Positions 10,349 to 18,318 of a DNA stretch of 64,000 bases are shown here, piece after piece. The notes under the pieces are model-generated. The model saw only the letters and a list, made by a program, of their open reading frames with translations, did not search any database and was not told the DNA's origin. A program made the translations under genes and the position numbers. Position 1 is the first letter of the stretch; every line of letters begins with the position of its first letter. Location: the NCBI RefSeq assembly GCF_022829445.1, contig NZ_JAKSXY010000122.1:186001-250000 (forward strand), written 5' to 3'. Origin of the DNA: Methylobacterium sp. J-068. Its GTDB lineage: Bacteria; Pseudomonadota; Alphaproteobacteria; Rhizobiales; Beijerinckiaceae.

Positions 10349-11473
10349 TCATCCCCCCGGAATGGCGAGCGGGTTGTCGGTCAGGGCCGCCGCGTCGGGG
10401 CCGTCGATGCGCGGGCGGCCCAGGAAGGCGTCCCACAGGCGGGTGACGAAGGCCGGGTCGAGATCGCGGACGATGAGGACGAGCCGCGAGCGGTGATCGC
10501 CATCGGGCCAGGCGTCGAGATGCACGGGCGCGTGGATGACGTGCTGCACGCCGTGCACCACCAGGGGGCGCTCCGGCGCATCGGCCAGGGCCACCAGTCC
10601 CTTGAGACGCAGCAGGTTCGGGCCGTGGCTGGAGCGCAGCAGGTCCAGGAACATCTCGAAGGCGGCGCGGGGTACGGGTTTGTCGCTCGTCAGGCTGAAG
10701 GCCCGGATGGCCGCATCGTGCCGGTTCACGTCGTGATGGTGGTGGCCATGCCCATGATGACCGTGCCCATGATGACCGTGTTCATGATGATGGTCCTCGG
10801 CGCCGAGCCAGTCGCGGACATCGCCGATCTTGCCCTCCAGCCCGAACAGGCCGCCGAGAAGCGCGACCGGCTCGACCGACGCCGCGTGGATCGGCGCGGC
10901 CGGGTTCAGCGCCCGCAGCCGCGCTTCGAGAGTCCGGCCGTCATCCTCGGTAAGATCGCGCTTCGTCAGCACGATCCGGTCGGCCACCGCCACCTGGCGC
11001 AGGGCCTCGGGATGCCGGTCGAGGGTCGAGGCCCCATTGATCGCATCGACCACGGTGACGACGCCCTGGAGCCGGTACCGGATGACCAGATAGGGATGGT
11101 AGATCAGCGCGTGCAGGATCGGGGCGGGGTCCGCGAGGCCCGTCGTCTCGATCACCACGCGGCGGAACGGCTGGATGCGGCCGTTGTCGCGCTTGCGCAG
11201 CAGGTCCTCGAGGGTCGCGATGAGGTCGCCGCGCACGGTGCAGCACAGGCACCCGGCGCCGAGGAGGACCATGTCCTCGTCGATGGTCTCGATCAGCAGG
11301 TGGTCGAGGCCGATCTCGCCGAACTCGTTGACGATCACCACCGTGTCGGCGAGCGCGGGGTCGCGCAGCATCCGGTTCAGCAGCGTCGTCTTGCCCGCGC
11401 CGAGGAAGCCCGTGAGGACGGTGAGCGGGATCGGCTCGGACGCGCGGGGATCGGGCTTGGAGAGGTCTGTCAT
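10349..11473 (-). CDS. CobW/COG0523-family GTPase metallochaperone (probably zinc-related)
   Basis: 374 residues. The G1/P-loop GFLGAGKT is at ~22-29, and the COG0523 metal-binding motif CLCC at 75-78. Switch and G-motif regions include ETTGLADP and LTKRDL. A histidine-rich linker with ~16 His lies at ~228-252, and the CobW C-terminal domain follows. COG0523 proteins deliver metals, mostly zinc, in a GTP-dependent way. The His-rich loop suits zinc. A near-perfect Zur-like palindrome sits 46 bp upstream of the ATG (11519-11530), which supports induction under zinc limitation. No cobalamin genes adjoin it, so a true CobW role is less likely. Confidence 0.88.
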   Translation of the reverse strand: MTDLSKPDPRASEPIPLTVLTGFLGAGKTTLLNRMLRDPALADTVVIVNEFGEIGLDHLLIETIDEDMVLLGAGCLCCTVRGDLIATLEDLLRKRDNGRIQPFRRVVIETTGLADPAPILHALIYHPYLVIRYRLQGVVTVVDAINGASTLDRHPEALRQVAVADRIVLTKRDLTEDDGRTLEARLRALNPAAPIHAASVEPVALLGGLFGLEGKIGDVRDWLGAEDHHHEHGHHGHGHHGHGHHHHDVNRHDAAIRAFSLTSDKPVPRAAFEMFLDLLRSSHGPNLLRLKGLVALADAPERPLVVHGVQHVIHAPVHLDAWPDGDHRSRLVLIVRDLDPAFVTRLWDAFLGRPRIDGPDAAALTDNPLAIPGG

Positions 11474-11518
11474 CCCCCTGGCCTAGCCCGATCCGTCCCC
11501 GCGCTCAATCCTCAGTAG

Positions 11519-11530
11519 ATGTTATAACAT
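11519..11530 (-). promoter_or_regulatory. Zur-like operator upstream of the CobW-family gene
   Basis: The perfect palindrome ATGTTATAACAT, flanked as AGATGTTATAACATTGCC, stands out in GC-rich surroundings. It lies 46 bp upstream of the metallochaperone start. It matches the core of Zur boxes (ATGTTATAACAT-type inverted repeats) known from proteobacteria. Zur assignment is inferred from the motif and the target. Confidence 0.7.
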
Positions 11531-11558
11531 TGCCAGGATCGGCGCGACCCGCCGGGCC

Positions 11559-13109
11559 TCACTCGTCCGCGGCGGCCTTGCTCACCGACTTGGTGGATTT
11601 CGCCGCTTTCGCCACGGGCTTGCCCGCCTTGCCGTCGGGCTTGGCCGCGGCTTTCCCGGCGCCCTTCGCCGCTCCCTTCTCGAGCCCCTTGGGCGCGGCC
11701 TTTGCGGCCGGCCTGCCCACCGTGCCGACCTTCAGCTTCGGGGCGCCCTCCATTACGGGGGTGGATTCGGCCGGCGCATAGGCATGGGCCGTGGCGGGCA
11801 CCGCAGACTTGCCCCTGGCCAGCGCCTTCTTCGCGTCGGCCTTGGGGGCCGTCCCCTTGGCCTGCTTTGCCGCCTGCGCGGCCTCACGCTTGGCCGCGAT
11901 CGCCTCGAGCTTTGCCTTCCGGGCCTCGGCGAGCTTGGCCGCCTTCTCGGCCTTCTCCGCCTCCTCCTGCTCGTTGAGCGCGATGGCGCCCTCGGCCGGG
12001 TCGCGGCCGATCCAGACCAGGACCGGCTGAAGCGGCGCGCGCGGCGGCAGGGCGCGGTTGCGCAGGGCCGCGCTGTTCATGGTGGCGAAGGCGAGCGCGG
12101 CGGAGGGAGGCGCCGCCGCCGCCATCAGCTGCGCGTTGGCGTTGTCGGCACTGGCGCCGGCCGCCCCCGTGCTCGCCGTGATGGCGCCCTGGCCCTCGTC
12201 GACGGGCATCGGCTTGCGCTTGTCGCAGATATAGGGGCGCAGGTCCGGCGGCTCGGAGATACCGGAGGCCGGCAGCGCGTCGAGGGTCTGCGCCGTCCAG
12301 CCCGTGCTCTGCGAGAAGCCGTAATCGAACAGGTCCGCCGCCTTGAGGTCGCGCTCGCGCGCGCTCGGCTGGCCCATCACCACCGTGAGGATGCGGCGTC
12401 CATTGCGCGTGGCGCTCGCCACCACGTTGAAGCCGCCCGAGCAGATGAAGCCGGTCTTCATGCCGTCGGCTCCGGCATAGCGCCCGAGGAGGCCGTTATG
12501 GTTGGCCATCACGGAACGGCCGAACTGGATCGCGCTGATCGAGAACAGGGCCCGGTTCTCGGGAAAATCGCGGATGAGGGCGCGCCCGAGGACGGCCATG
12601 TCGCGGGCCGAGGTCCATTGCCGGGGGTCCGGCAGGCCGTTGGGGTTGGTCCAGCGGCTGTCGCGCATGCCGATGCGCTGGGCGGTCTCGTTCATCATCT
12701 GGGCGAAGCCCTCGACGGAGCCGCCGAGATTCTCGCCGATCGCCCAGGCCACGTCGTTGGCCGACTTGACCATGATGATCTTGAGGGCGTTGTCGAGGGT
12801 GAGCTTGGTGCCCGGCCGGAAGCCCATCTTCGAGGGCGGCTCGGCGGCGGCGGCGGCCGAGATGGTGATCAGCGAATCGAGGGAGACGCGGCCCTGCCGC
12901 ACCAGGTCGAGGGCGACGTAGGTGGTCATGAGCTTGGTGATGGAGGCCGGAAACCAGGGGTCGGTGGCCGCCTGGCCGTAGATCACCTTGCCGGAATCCA
13001 CCTCCACCACGAGGATCGGCGCCGTCACCGCGCCCGCCGAACCGGCGCCCAGCAGCCCCGCCGCCATCGCGAGACCGGCGACGAAGCGCCTCAACAATCC
13101 GTTCGACAT
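11559..13109 (-). CDS. D-alanyl-D-alanine carboxypeptidase (serine-type, DacA-like PBP)
   Basis: 516 residues from ATG 13109; the open frame continues upstream but the signal peptide begins here (MSNGLLRRFVAGLAMAAGLLGAGSAGA, ~1-27). The penicillin-binding motifs are SITK (S56-K59), SAN (116-118) and KTG (218-220). It trims the terminal D-Ala of peptidoglycan pentapeptides in the periplasm. Residues ~375-516 form a long Ala/Lys-rich tail (KAEKAAKLAEARKAKLE, AKAAPKG repeats) replacing the usual C-terminal membrane anchor; it may bind the wall or nucleic acid-like polyanions. A 9-bp perfect hairpin lies in its leader. Confidence 0.9.
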   Translation of the reverse strand: MSNGLLRRFVAGLAMAAGLLGAGSAGAVTAPILVVEVDSGKVIYGQAATDPWFPASITKLMTTYVALDLVRQGRVSLDSLITISAAAAAEPPSKMGFRPGTKLTLDNALKIIMVKSANDVAWAIGENLGGSVEGFAQMMNETAQRIGMRDSRWTNPNGLPDPRQWTSARDMAVLGRALIRDFPENRALFSISAIQFGRSVMANHNGLLGRYAGADGMKTGFICSGGFNVVASATRNGRRILTVVMGQPSARERDLKAADLFDYGFSQSTGWTAQTLDALPASGISEPPDLRPYICDKRKPMPVDEGQGAITASTGAAGASADNANAQLMAAAAPPSAALAFATMNSAALRNRALPPRAPLQPVLVWIGRDPAEGAIALNEQEEAEKAEKAAKLAEARKAKLEAIAAKREAAQAAKQAKGTAPKADAKKALARGKSAVPATAHAYAPAESTPVMEGAPKLKVGTVGRPAAKAAPKGLEKGAAKGAGKAAAKPDGKAGKPVAKAAKSTKSVSKAAADE

Positions 13110-13462
13110 CAGGCCTGTCTCAAGAAGGGTTGCCCCGGCCCGATCGATGATCGGGCCGCGCGGATGAGCCGTCAACGGCCAAGCTCGGATCTGGCCCACA
13201 CGGCGTCGACATCGAGCGTGGGACGACCGGGCCGTGACATGGATTCCCATCAAGCGTCGTTCCGTGGCAACAGCATGGCGAAGCCTTTCGCGGATGCGAG
13301 ATCCCGGCGTTTTCATGGTATGACCGCGCCCGACGCATGGGTGCGCTCCGCGCGTGCCCGCTGGCTCCGGCGGACGCGCCCGCTTATCTGCGGCCCGGCA
13401 ACGGACATTCGACGACGAGGAGCGTGCGCCCGGAAGACTCGTCCGGCCGGCGCGGGAACGTA
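13110..13462. other. Divergent intergenic region with a palindromic hairpin
   Basis: 353 bp between the carboxypeptidase start and queE. The notable element is the perfect inverted repeat GGCCCGATC-GAT-GATCGGGCC at 13137-13157, 28 bp upstream of the carboxypeptidase ATG. I see no preQ1 riboswitch pattern before queE and no other gene. Confidence 0.5.
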
Positions 13463-14095
13463 ATGGCATACGCGGTCAAGGAACTCTTCCACACCCTCCA
13501 GGGCGAGGGCGCGCAGGCGGGCCGCGCGGCGGTGTTCTGCCGCTTCGCCGGCTGCAATCTCTGGTCCGGCCGCGAGGAGGACCGCGCCACGGCCGCCTGC
13601 ACCTTCTGCGACACCGACTTCATCGGGATGGATGGCGAGGGCGGCGGGCGCTTCGCCACGCCCGAGGCCCTGGCGGAGGCCATCGCGAGGACCTGGGCGG
13701 GTGGCCCGAGCCACCGCTACGTGGTCTTCACCGGGGGTGAACCGCTGCTCCAGCTCGACCCGGCCCTGATCGCGGCGGTGCATGGGCAGGGCTTCGAGAT
13801 CGCGGTGGAGACCAACGGCACCCTGGCGGCTCCCGAGGGCATCGACTGGATCTGCGTCAGCCCCAAGGCGGGCAATCCCCTCGTGCAGCGCAGCGGGCAC
13901 GAGCTGAAGCTGGTCTACCCGCAAGCGCGGGTCGACCCCGACGCCTTCGCGGACCTCGATTTCCGGCACCGCTGGCTGCAGCCGATGGACGGCCCGGAGC
14001 GGCTCGCCAACACGGCCTCGGCGGTCGCCTATTGCCGGCGTGACGCGCGCTGGCGCCTCTCGCTCCAGACGCACAAGATCATCGGGATTCCGTGA
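13463..14095 (+). CDS. queE: 7-carboxy-7-deazaguanine synthase (radical SAM)
   Basis: 210 residues from ATG 13463, at MAYAVKELFHTLQGEG, which is the conserved QueE N-terminus. The protein converts 6-carboxytetrahydropterin to 7-carboxy-7-deazaguanine using SAM and a [4Fe-4S] cluster. The cluster cysteines follow the CX14CX2C spacing (GCN...ACTFC) seen in Burkholderia-type QueE, rather than the classic CX3CX2C. The segment FTGGEPLLQLD is the SAM-binding GGE motif. It heads the queE-queD-queC operon. Confidence 0.94.
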   Translation: MAYAVKELFHTLQGEGAQAGRAAVFCRFAGCNLWSGREEDRATAACTFCDTDFIGMDGEGGGRFATPEALAEAIARTWAGGPSHRYVVFTGGEPLLQLDPALIAAVHGQGFEIAVETNGTLAAPEGIDWICVSPKAGNPLVQRSGHELKLVYPQARVDPDAFADLDFRHRWLQPMDGPERLANTASAVAYCRRDARWRLSLQTHKIIGIP

Positions 14096-14115
14096 GGAAT
14101 CCGCCCGCTCCCACC

Positions 14116-14143
14116 ATGAAGATCACCCCATGAAGATCACCCA
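14116..14143 (+). repeat. Tandem duplication of the queD initiation region
   Basis: ATGAAGATCACCC occurs twice, 14 bases apart (14116 and 14130). The first copy opens a 5-codon reading frame, MKITP, ending in TGA that overlaps the second ATG. The second copy is the queD start. Confidence 0.85.
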
Positions 14144-14492
14144 GGCCTTCACCTTCGAGGCGGCGCACCGCCTGCCGAACGTGCCCGAGACCCATCGCTG
14201 CCACCGCATGCACGGGCATTCCTACCGGGTCGAACTCACGCTCTCGGGCGCCGTCGACCCGGCCACCGGCTGGGTGGTGGATTTCTTCGACGTGGAGCAC
14301 GCCTTCGCGCCCGTGCTCGCCCGCCTCGACCATTACTGCCTCAACGAGATCGAGGGACTGGAGAACCCGACCGCCGAGCACATCGCGGCTTGGATCTGGG
14401 AGCGCACCAAGGCGGCGCTGCCGGCGCTCTCCTCCGTGAAGGTGTACGAGACGCCGATGTCCTGGGCCGAGTACGAGGGCGAGGCGCTCTGA
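14130..14492 (+). CDS. queD: 6-carboxy-5,6,7,8-tetrahydropterin synthase
   Basis: 120 residues. QueD turns 7,8-dihydroneopterin triphosphate into 6-carboxytetrahydropterin, the substrate of QueE. Zinc ligands are H in FEAAHRLP and the HGH pair in MHGHSYRVE; the catalytic Cys is in THRCHRMHGH. The C-terminal VKVYETPMSWAEY is the substrate-binding Glu strand. The start is ATG 14130, the second of two tandem copies of the start region. The stop TGA overlaps the queC ATG by one base, indicating coupling. Confidence 0.95.
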   Translation: MKITQAFTFEAAHRLPNVPETHRCHRMHGHSYRVELTLSGAVDPATGWVVDFFDVEHAFAPVLARLDHYCLNEIEGLENPTAEHIAAWIWERTKAALPALSSVKVYETPMSWAEYEGEAL

Positions 14493-15205
14493 TGGGGGCC
14501 GGCGGCGCCCTGGTCCTGTTCTCGGGCGGACAGGATTCGACCACCTGCCTCGCCTGGGCGCTGGAGCGCTTCGAGCGGGTGGAGACCCTCGGCTTCGATT
14601 ACGGCCAGCGCCACCGGGTCGAACTCGACTGCCGGGACGCCCTGCGCCGGGGCCTCGCGGCCCTGAAGCCCGAATGGGCGGCGCGCCTCGGCGAGGACCA
14701 CACGCTGGCCCTCGACGCGCTGGGCCAGGTCTCCGAGACGGCGCTCACCCGCGACACCGCCATTACGTTCGAGGCGGGCGGCCTGCCCAACACCTTCGTG
14801 CCGGGCCGCAACCTCCTGTTCCTGACCTTCGCGGCGGCGCTGGCCTATCGCCGCGCGCTGACGCACCTCGTCGGCGGCATGTGCGAGACGGATTTCTCCG
14901 GCTACCCGGATTGCCGCGACGACACGATCAAGGCGCTCCAGGTGGCGCTGAACCTCGGGATGGACCGCCGCTTCGTGCTGCACACGCCCCTGATGTGGAT
15001 CGACAAGGCCGAGACCTGGGCCCTGGCGCGGGACCTCGGCGGCCCGGCGCTGGTCGACCTCATCGTGGAGGAGAGCCACACCTGCTACCTCGGCACGCGC
15101 GGCGACCGCCACGCCTGGGGCCACGGCTGCGGCCAATGCCCGGCCTGCGACCTGCGGGCGAAGGGATTCGCGAAGTTCCGGGCCGAGGCGATGCCGGGCG
15201 CATGA
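14492..15205 (+). CDS. queC: 7-cyano-7-deazaguanine (preQ0) synthase
   Basis: 237 residues. The PP-loop ATPase motif SGGQDSTT is at ~11-18. The zinc-binding cysteine cluster near the C-terminus is CYLG...HGCGQCPACDLR. QueC uses ATP and ammonia to convert 7-carboxy-7-deazaguanine to preQ0, completing the pathway of the two genes upstream. GetX-like residues and CETDFSGYPDCRD match the family. Translation is coupled to queD by a TGATG overlap. Confidence 0.95.
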   Translation: MGAGGALVLFSGGQDSTTCLAWALERFERVETLGFDYGQRHRVELDCRDALRRGLAALKPEWAARLGEDHTLALDALGQVSETALTRDTAITFEAGGLPNTFVPGRNLLFLTFAAALAYRRALTHLVGGMCETDFSGYPDCRDDTIKALQVALNLGMDRRFVLHTPLMWIDKAETWALARDLGGPALVDLIVEESHTCYLGTRGDRHAWGHGCGQCPACDLRAKGFAKFRAEAMPGA

Positions 15206-15272
15206 AGCCGGGGCCCGGAACGCTCGATGCCCTCGGCCGAAGCGGGTTTCACGACGGCCGATGCGGACCCGC

Positions 15273-15935
15273 CTATGTCTGCCCCGATGCCTCATTCGCG
15301 GCATGAAGGAGTTGCTTGGCGAGCATCGACGCCAACATGCCTTCGAGCGCCGAGACGTCGACGGCGTCCTTCGTCCAATGCAAATCCGCTTCCTCGAGGG
15401 CTTCGTAATACGGGCTCTTGGCGGATGCGATCTGCTCGGGGATCGTCGGCGTTCCGGGCAGAAGACTGTCGAGCTTGATGCTCATCACGACATAGCTGAT
15501 CGCCCGCGACGTGCGGCCATTGCCGTCCGCGAACGGGTGGATCCAGTTCAACTTCCAGAGCACGTAGGCGGCCAAGTGAACAGCCGAAGCCGTTGCCCAA
15601 TTCTGGTTCACGTATTCGCAGAGGTCCGACACCTCATCGCTGACGTGAAGTGCGGCCGGCGGCGTGTGCTTGCTCTGTCCGATCGACACCGGGGTGTTTC
15701 GGAAGGTCCCCGCCAGCGGGTGGATGCCGCGTAACGCGGTCTCGTGCAGCTGCAGGATCGTGCTCTGGCGCAGCCGAAACGGTCGTTCGGGATCGTGAAT
15801 GTGGCCCCGGATCATTTCCAGAGCCACCTGATATTGCCGAACGCCGTTTTCTGCTTCCCGCCTGGCCTTCTCGACCTCGTCGGTGATCAGCTCTGGCGTT
15901 TCGGCGACGCTATGCCGATCAACGGTCACCCGCAT
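15273..15935 (-). CDS. Fic-domain protein (probable AMP-transferase toxin)
   Basis: 220 residues. The canonical Fic motif HPFADGNGRTSR has its catalytic H133, and the flap TFRNTPVSIG is at ~77-86. Fic enzymes transfer AMP (or other nucleoside phosphates) to hydroxyl side chains of target proteins. The inhibitory helix motif is not in this protein's N-terminus; it appears in the small gene immediately upstream, which overlaps by 17 bp. Base composition is visibly less GC-rich than the queC and LysR neighbours, suggesting acquisition. Autonomous toxicity is inferred, not shown. Confidence 0.9.
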   Translation of the reverse strand: MRVTVDRHSVAETPELITDEVEKARREAENGVRQYQVALEMIRGHIHDPERPFRLRQSTILQLHETALRGIHPLAGTFRNTPVSIGQSKHTPPAALHVSDEVSDLCEYVNQNWATASAVHLAAYVLWKLNWIHPFADGNGRTSRAISYVVMSIKLDSLLPGTPTIPEQIASAKSPYYEALEEADLHWTKDAVDVSALEGMLASMLAKQLLHAANEASGQT

Positions 15936-16104
15936 CCTCGAGCTCGACCTTCCGATCCGCCTCGGCCACCATCTCGCGCGTGATCAGCGCGTTCTCGATA
16001 TGCGTATTGCCGTAGACGAAGCTCTGACGCTGCTCGCGCAGCTGCGAGGGCGTCATCTCGATCTCACGCGCACGGCGCACGAGCTCCAGCAATTCCTCAC
16101 TCAT
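15919..16104 (-). CDS. VbhA-like small inhibitor (antitoxin) of the Fic protein
   Basis: 61 residues, ATG 16104. The segment QSFVYGNTHIENALITREMV contains the conserved inhibitory-helix glutamate as T34-H-I-E37-N38, a variant of the (S/T)xxxE(G/N) motif. The conserved Glu of such helices pairs with the second Arg of the Fic motif and blocks ATP gamma-phosphate placement. Size and position directly upstream, with a 17-bp overlap, fit a class I Fic antitoxin such as VbhA. It is named by motif and context; no other domain is visible. Confidence 0.75.
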   Translation of the reverse strand: MSEELLELVRRAREIEMTPSQLREQRQSFVYGNTHIENALITREMVAEADRKVELEDAGDR

Positions 16105-16332
16105 GGCTTCTCTCCCGACTCCAATGCCACGGAGGCTATAACCCCGTTAACGTGCTGGCGAGCCGGTCGGCAAAAATTCTCCCCAGCACGATCATGGTAC
16201 GTCGTGTTTCGATGCACACGTCGAGTACGACGACGCACCAAACGCTCGCCCGTCTCGGGCACGGCCCGCCCGACAGCGTTTCCCGCCGATCGAAGCGGGC
16301 CGAGCCCCCGGGAGAACGCATCGGGGCGTCGC

Positions 16333-17247
16333 TCAGGGGCCGTGCGGGCAGGCCTGTTCCGACCTCAGCGCATCGCGCTCCAGCTCCAAAAATTCGATCA
16401 GGCGCTCCACCCGTGGATTCGGCGGCCGTCCCGCCGGCCGGATCATCATCGTCTCGATGGCGACGCGGGGCCGGAACGGCCGCAGCACGATGGGCAGGCC
16501 GGTGAGTTCGCGCGCCGGGACCGGATCGACGATCGCGAGACCGAGCCCCTCCGCGACGAGGCCGCAGCGGGCCGCCGTGTATTGCGCCATGCACGCGAAG
16601 CGCGGGGTGAGGCCGGCCTGCGCGAACAGCGCCTCGACCGTCTGCTGGAAGATCCCGAGCCCGCCCGCGATCAGGGGCCGGTCCGCGAGATCCTCGAGGG
16701 CGATGGTCCGCTTCGCCGCCAGAGCGTGCTGGCGCGGAAGCGCGCAGACGGCGTCGACGGTCAGGAAGGATTCGCCGGTCGCGCCGGCATAGCCGGACCG
16801 GGGCCGCGCGAGGCCGAGGTCGCACTGGCCCGACGCGGCCCAGGACCAGATCGTGTCCGGGCTCGGCACGTGGATCGCGATCCGGATGCCCGGATGTTCG
16901 GCGTCGAGGCGCCGGACCGCGCGCGGCAGCAGGCCGGAGGCCAGCGAGGGCTGGCAGGCGATGCGCAGCGGCCCGGTGCCGAGTTCGCGGATCTGGCGGG
17001 CCGCGTGGCGGAGATGGTCGAGCCCCGCATAGGTCCGCTCGACCTCGCGCGCGAAGGCCTCGCCCTCCGGGGTCGGCGTGGCGCTGCCATGACCGCGCAC
17101 GAACAGCGCGAAGCCGAGTTCCGCTTCAAGCTGCGCGATGCTCCGGCTCACATGCGGCTGGCCGAGCCCGAGGGCCTCGGCCGCCCGCGTCATGCCGCCA
17201 TGGCGCAGCACGGCCCGGAACAGGTCGAGATGGGCCGGGTTCATCAT
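16333..17247 (-). CDS. LysR-family transcriptional regulator
   Basis: 304 residues. The N-terminal winged helix covers ~1-65 (HLDLFRAVLRHGGMTRAAEALGLGQPHVSRSIAQLE), and a periplasmic-binding-like effector domain fills ~90-290. It is divergent from the small membrane protein at 17374, with 126 bp between the starts, so that gene is the likely target. The effector is unknown. MM at the start leaves a one-codon choice (17247 or 17244). Confidence 0.9.
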   Translation of the reverse strand: MMNPAHLDLFRAVLRHGGMTRAAEALGLGQPHVSRSIAQLEAELGFALFVRGHGSATPTPEGEAFAREVERTYAGLDHLRHAARQIRELGTGPLRIACQPSLASGLLPRAVRRLDAEHPGIRIAIHVPSPDTIWSWAASGQCDLGLARPRSGYAGATGESFLTVDAVCALPRQHALAAKRTIALEDLADRPLIAGGLGIFQQTVEALFAQAGLTPRFACMAQYTAARCGLVAEGLGLAIVDPVPARELTGLPIVLRPFRPRVAIETMMIRPAGRPPNPRVERLIEFLELERDALRSEQACPHGP

Positions 17248-17373
17248 GCCCTCTCCGCATGGACTTCGAAAATTCCGGCATTTGACGGCATGGCCGCGCG
17301 GTGGTTGTCAAGGCGGCGACGGCCGCGCCCCTGGGCGTGGCGACGGCATCGATCCCCAGAAGGCTACCGGACC

Positions 17374-17820
17374 ATGCTCATGCTACTGGCTCCCATCGCG
17401 CTCTCGGTCCTGGCGGGAGCCAGCATCGTGGTGCAGCAGGCGCTGATCGCGAATCTGCGCATCGCCCTGAACTCGTCCGCCTGGGCCGGCTTCATGAGCT
17501 ACTTCGTCGGGCTCCTCTGCATGGTGGTGCTGGCGCTCGCGCTGCGCGACCCCCTGCCCTCGGCCGGGGTTGCGGCACGCATTCCCTGGTGGGGCTGGAG
17601 CGGCGGGTTCTTCGGCGCGGTCTTCATCGCGCTGGCGACGATCCTGGTGCCGCAGCTCGGCGCCGCCACCTTCCTGGCGCTGCTGGTCACGGGTCAGATG
17701 CTTGCCTCGGTGGCCTTCGACCATTTCGGCTGGATGGGCCTCGCCCAGCGCGCCCTCGACGGGCCACGCTTCGTCGGGGTCCTGCTCCTCATCGGCGGCG
17801 TCATCCTGATCCGGCGCTGA
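17374..17820 (+). CDS. DMT-superfamily (DUF606/YdcZ-type) small membrane protein
   Basis: 148 residues from ATG 17374. Five hydrophobic segments are visible (~2-24, 36-58, 73-95, 97-115, 127-146). The pattern SVLAGASIVVQQALIANLR with WAGFMSYFVGLL is typical of DUF606 proteins, half-sized relatives of drug/metabolite transporters that probably dimerise. Substrate unknown. Possibly controlled by the divergent LysR protein. Confidence 0.85.
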   Translation: MLMLLAPIALSVLAGASIVVQQALIANLRIALNSSAWAGFMSYFVGLLCMVVLALALRDPLPSAGVAARIPWWGWSGGFFGAVFIALATILVPQLGAATFLALLVTGQMLASVAFDHFGWMGLAQRALDGPRFVGVLLLIGGVILIRR

Positions 17821-17835
17821 GGTTTCGGCGCGGCG

Positions 17836-18318
17836 CTACGAACCAAAGACCTGGAGCAGGATCTCGCGCCGGTGGGGCCGGTCGCGATGCTCGATCAGGT
17901 AGATTCCCTGCCACGTGCCGAGGCCGAGGCGCCCGCCCCGCACCGGAACGCTGAGCGCGGAATCCGTCACCAGCGTTCGGATATGCGCGGGCATGTCGTC
18001 CGGCCCCTCCGCCCCGTGCACGTAGCTGGCATGGCGCGGGGCGAGACCGTCGAGGGCGGTGAGGAGGTCGGTCCGCACGTCGGGATCGGCGTTCTCCTGG
18101 ATCGTCAGGGAGGCCGAGGTGTGCCGGCAGAACACCGTGACGAGCCCCGTCGCGACCCCGCTCCGCGCGAGGAAATCCGCCACCGCCCGCGTGATCTCGG
18201 TGAAGCCCTGGCCGGGCGTCGTCACCGTGATCGTGGCGGTCGCCTGGCGCTCCACGGCGCCGCTGGAAAAGCCCTCCAGCGCCCCGATCCGCCCGCCGTT
18301 CTCGCCCGCGCGTCTCAT
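17836..18318 (-). CDS. YjbQ family protein (secondary thiamine-phosphate synthase enzyme)
   Basis: 160 residues from ATG 18318, which overlaps the ligase stop by 4 bp (ATGA); the long open frame upstream is a shadow of the ligase. Conserved features are TVFCRHTSASLTIQENADP (~62-80), DMPAHIRTLVTDSALSVPV and LGTWQGIYLIEHRDRPHRREI. The family forms a trimeric fold and has weak thiamine-phosphate synthase activity; its physiological role is unsettled. It is the last gene of the exonuclease-ligase-yjbQ operon. Confidence 0.9.
   Translation of the reverse strand: MRRAGENGGRIGALEGFSSGAVERQATATITVTTPGQGFTEITRAVADFLARSGVATGLVTVFCRHTSASLTIQENADPDVRTDLLTALDGLAPRHASYVHGAEGPDDMPAHIRTLVTDSALSVPVRGGRLGLGTWQGIYLIEHRDRPHRREILLQVFGS

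Noticed and set aside
10349..11473. Naming the CobW-family protein as cobalt chaperone CobW
   Set aside because: No cobalamin synthesis gene adjoins it (cobS/cobT are 13 kb away and on the other strand), and the His-rich loop plus Zur-like operator favour zinc.
13110..13462. Possible preQ1 riboswitch before queE
   Set aside because: No conserved preQ1 aptamer pattern; the only structure is the palindrome near the opposite gene.
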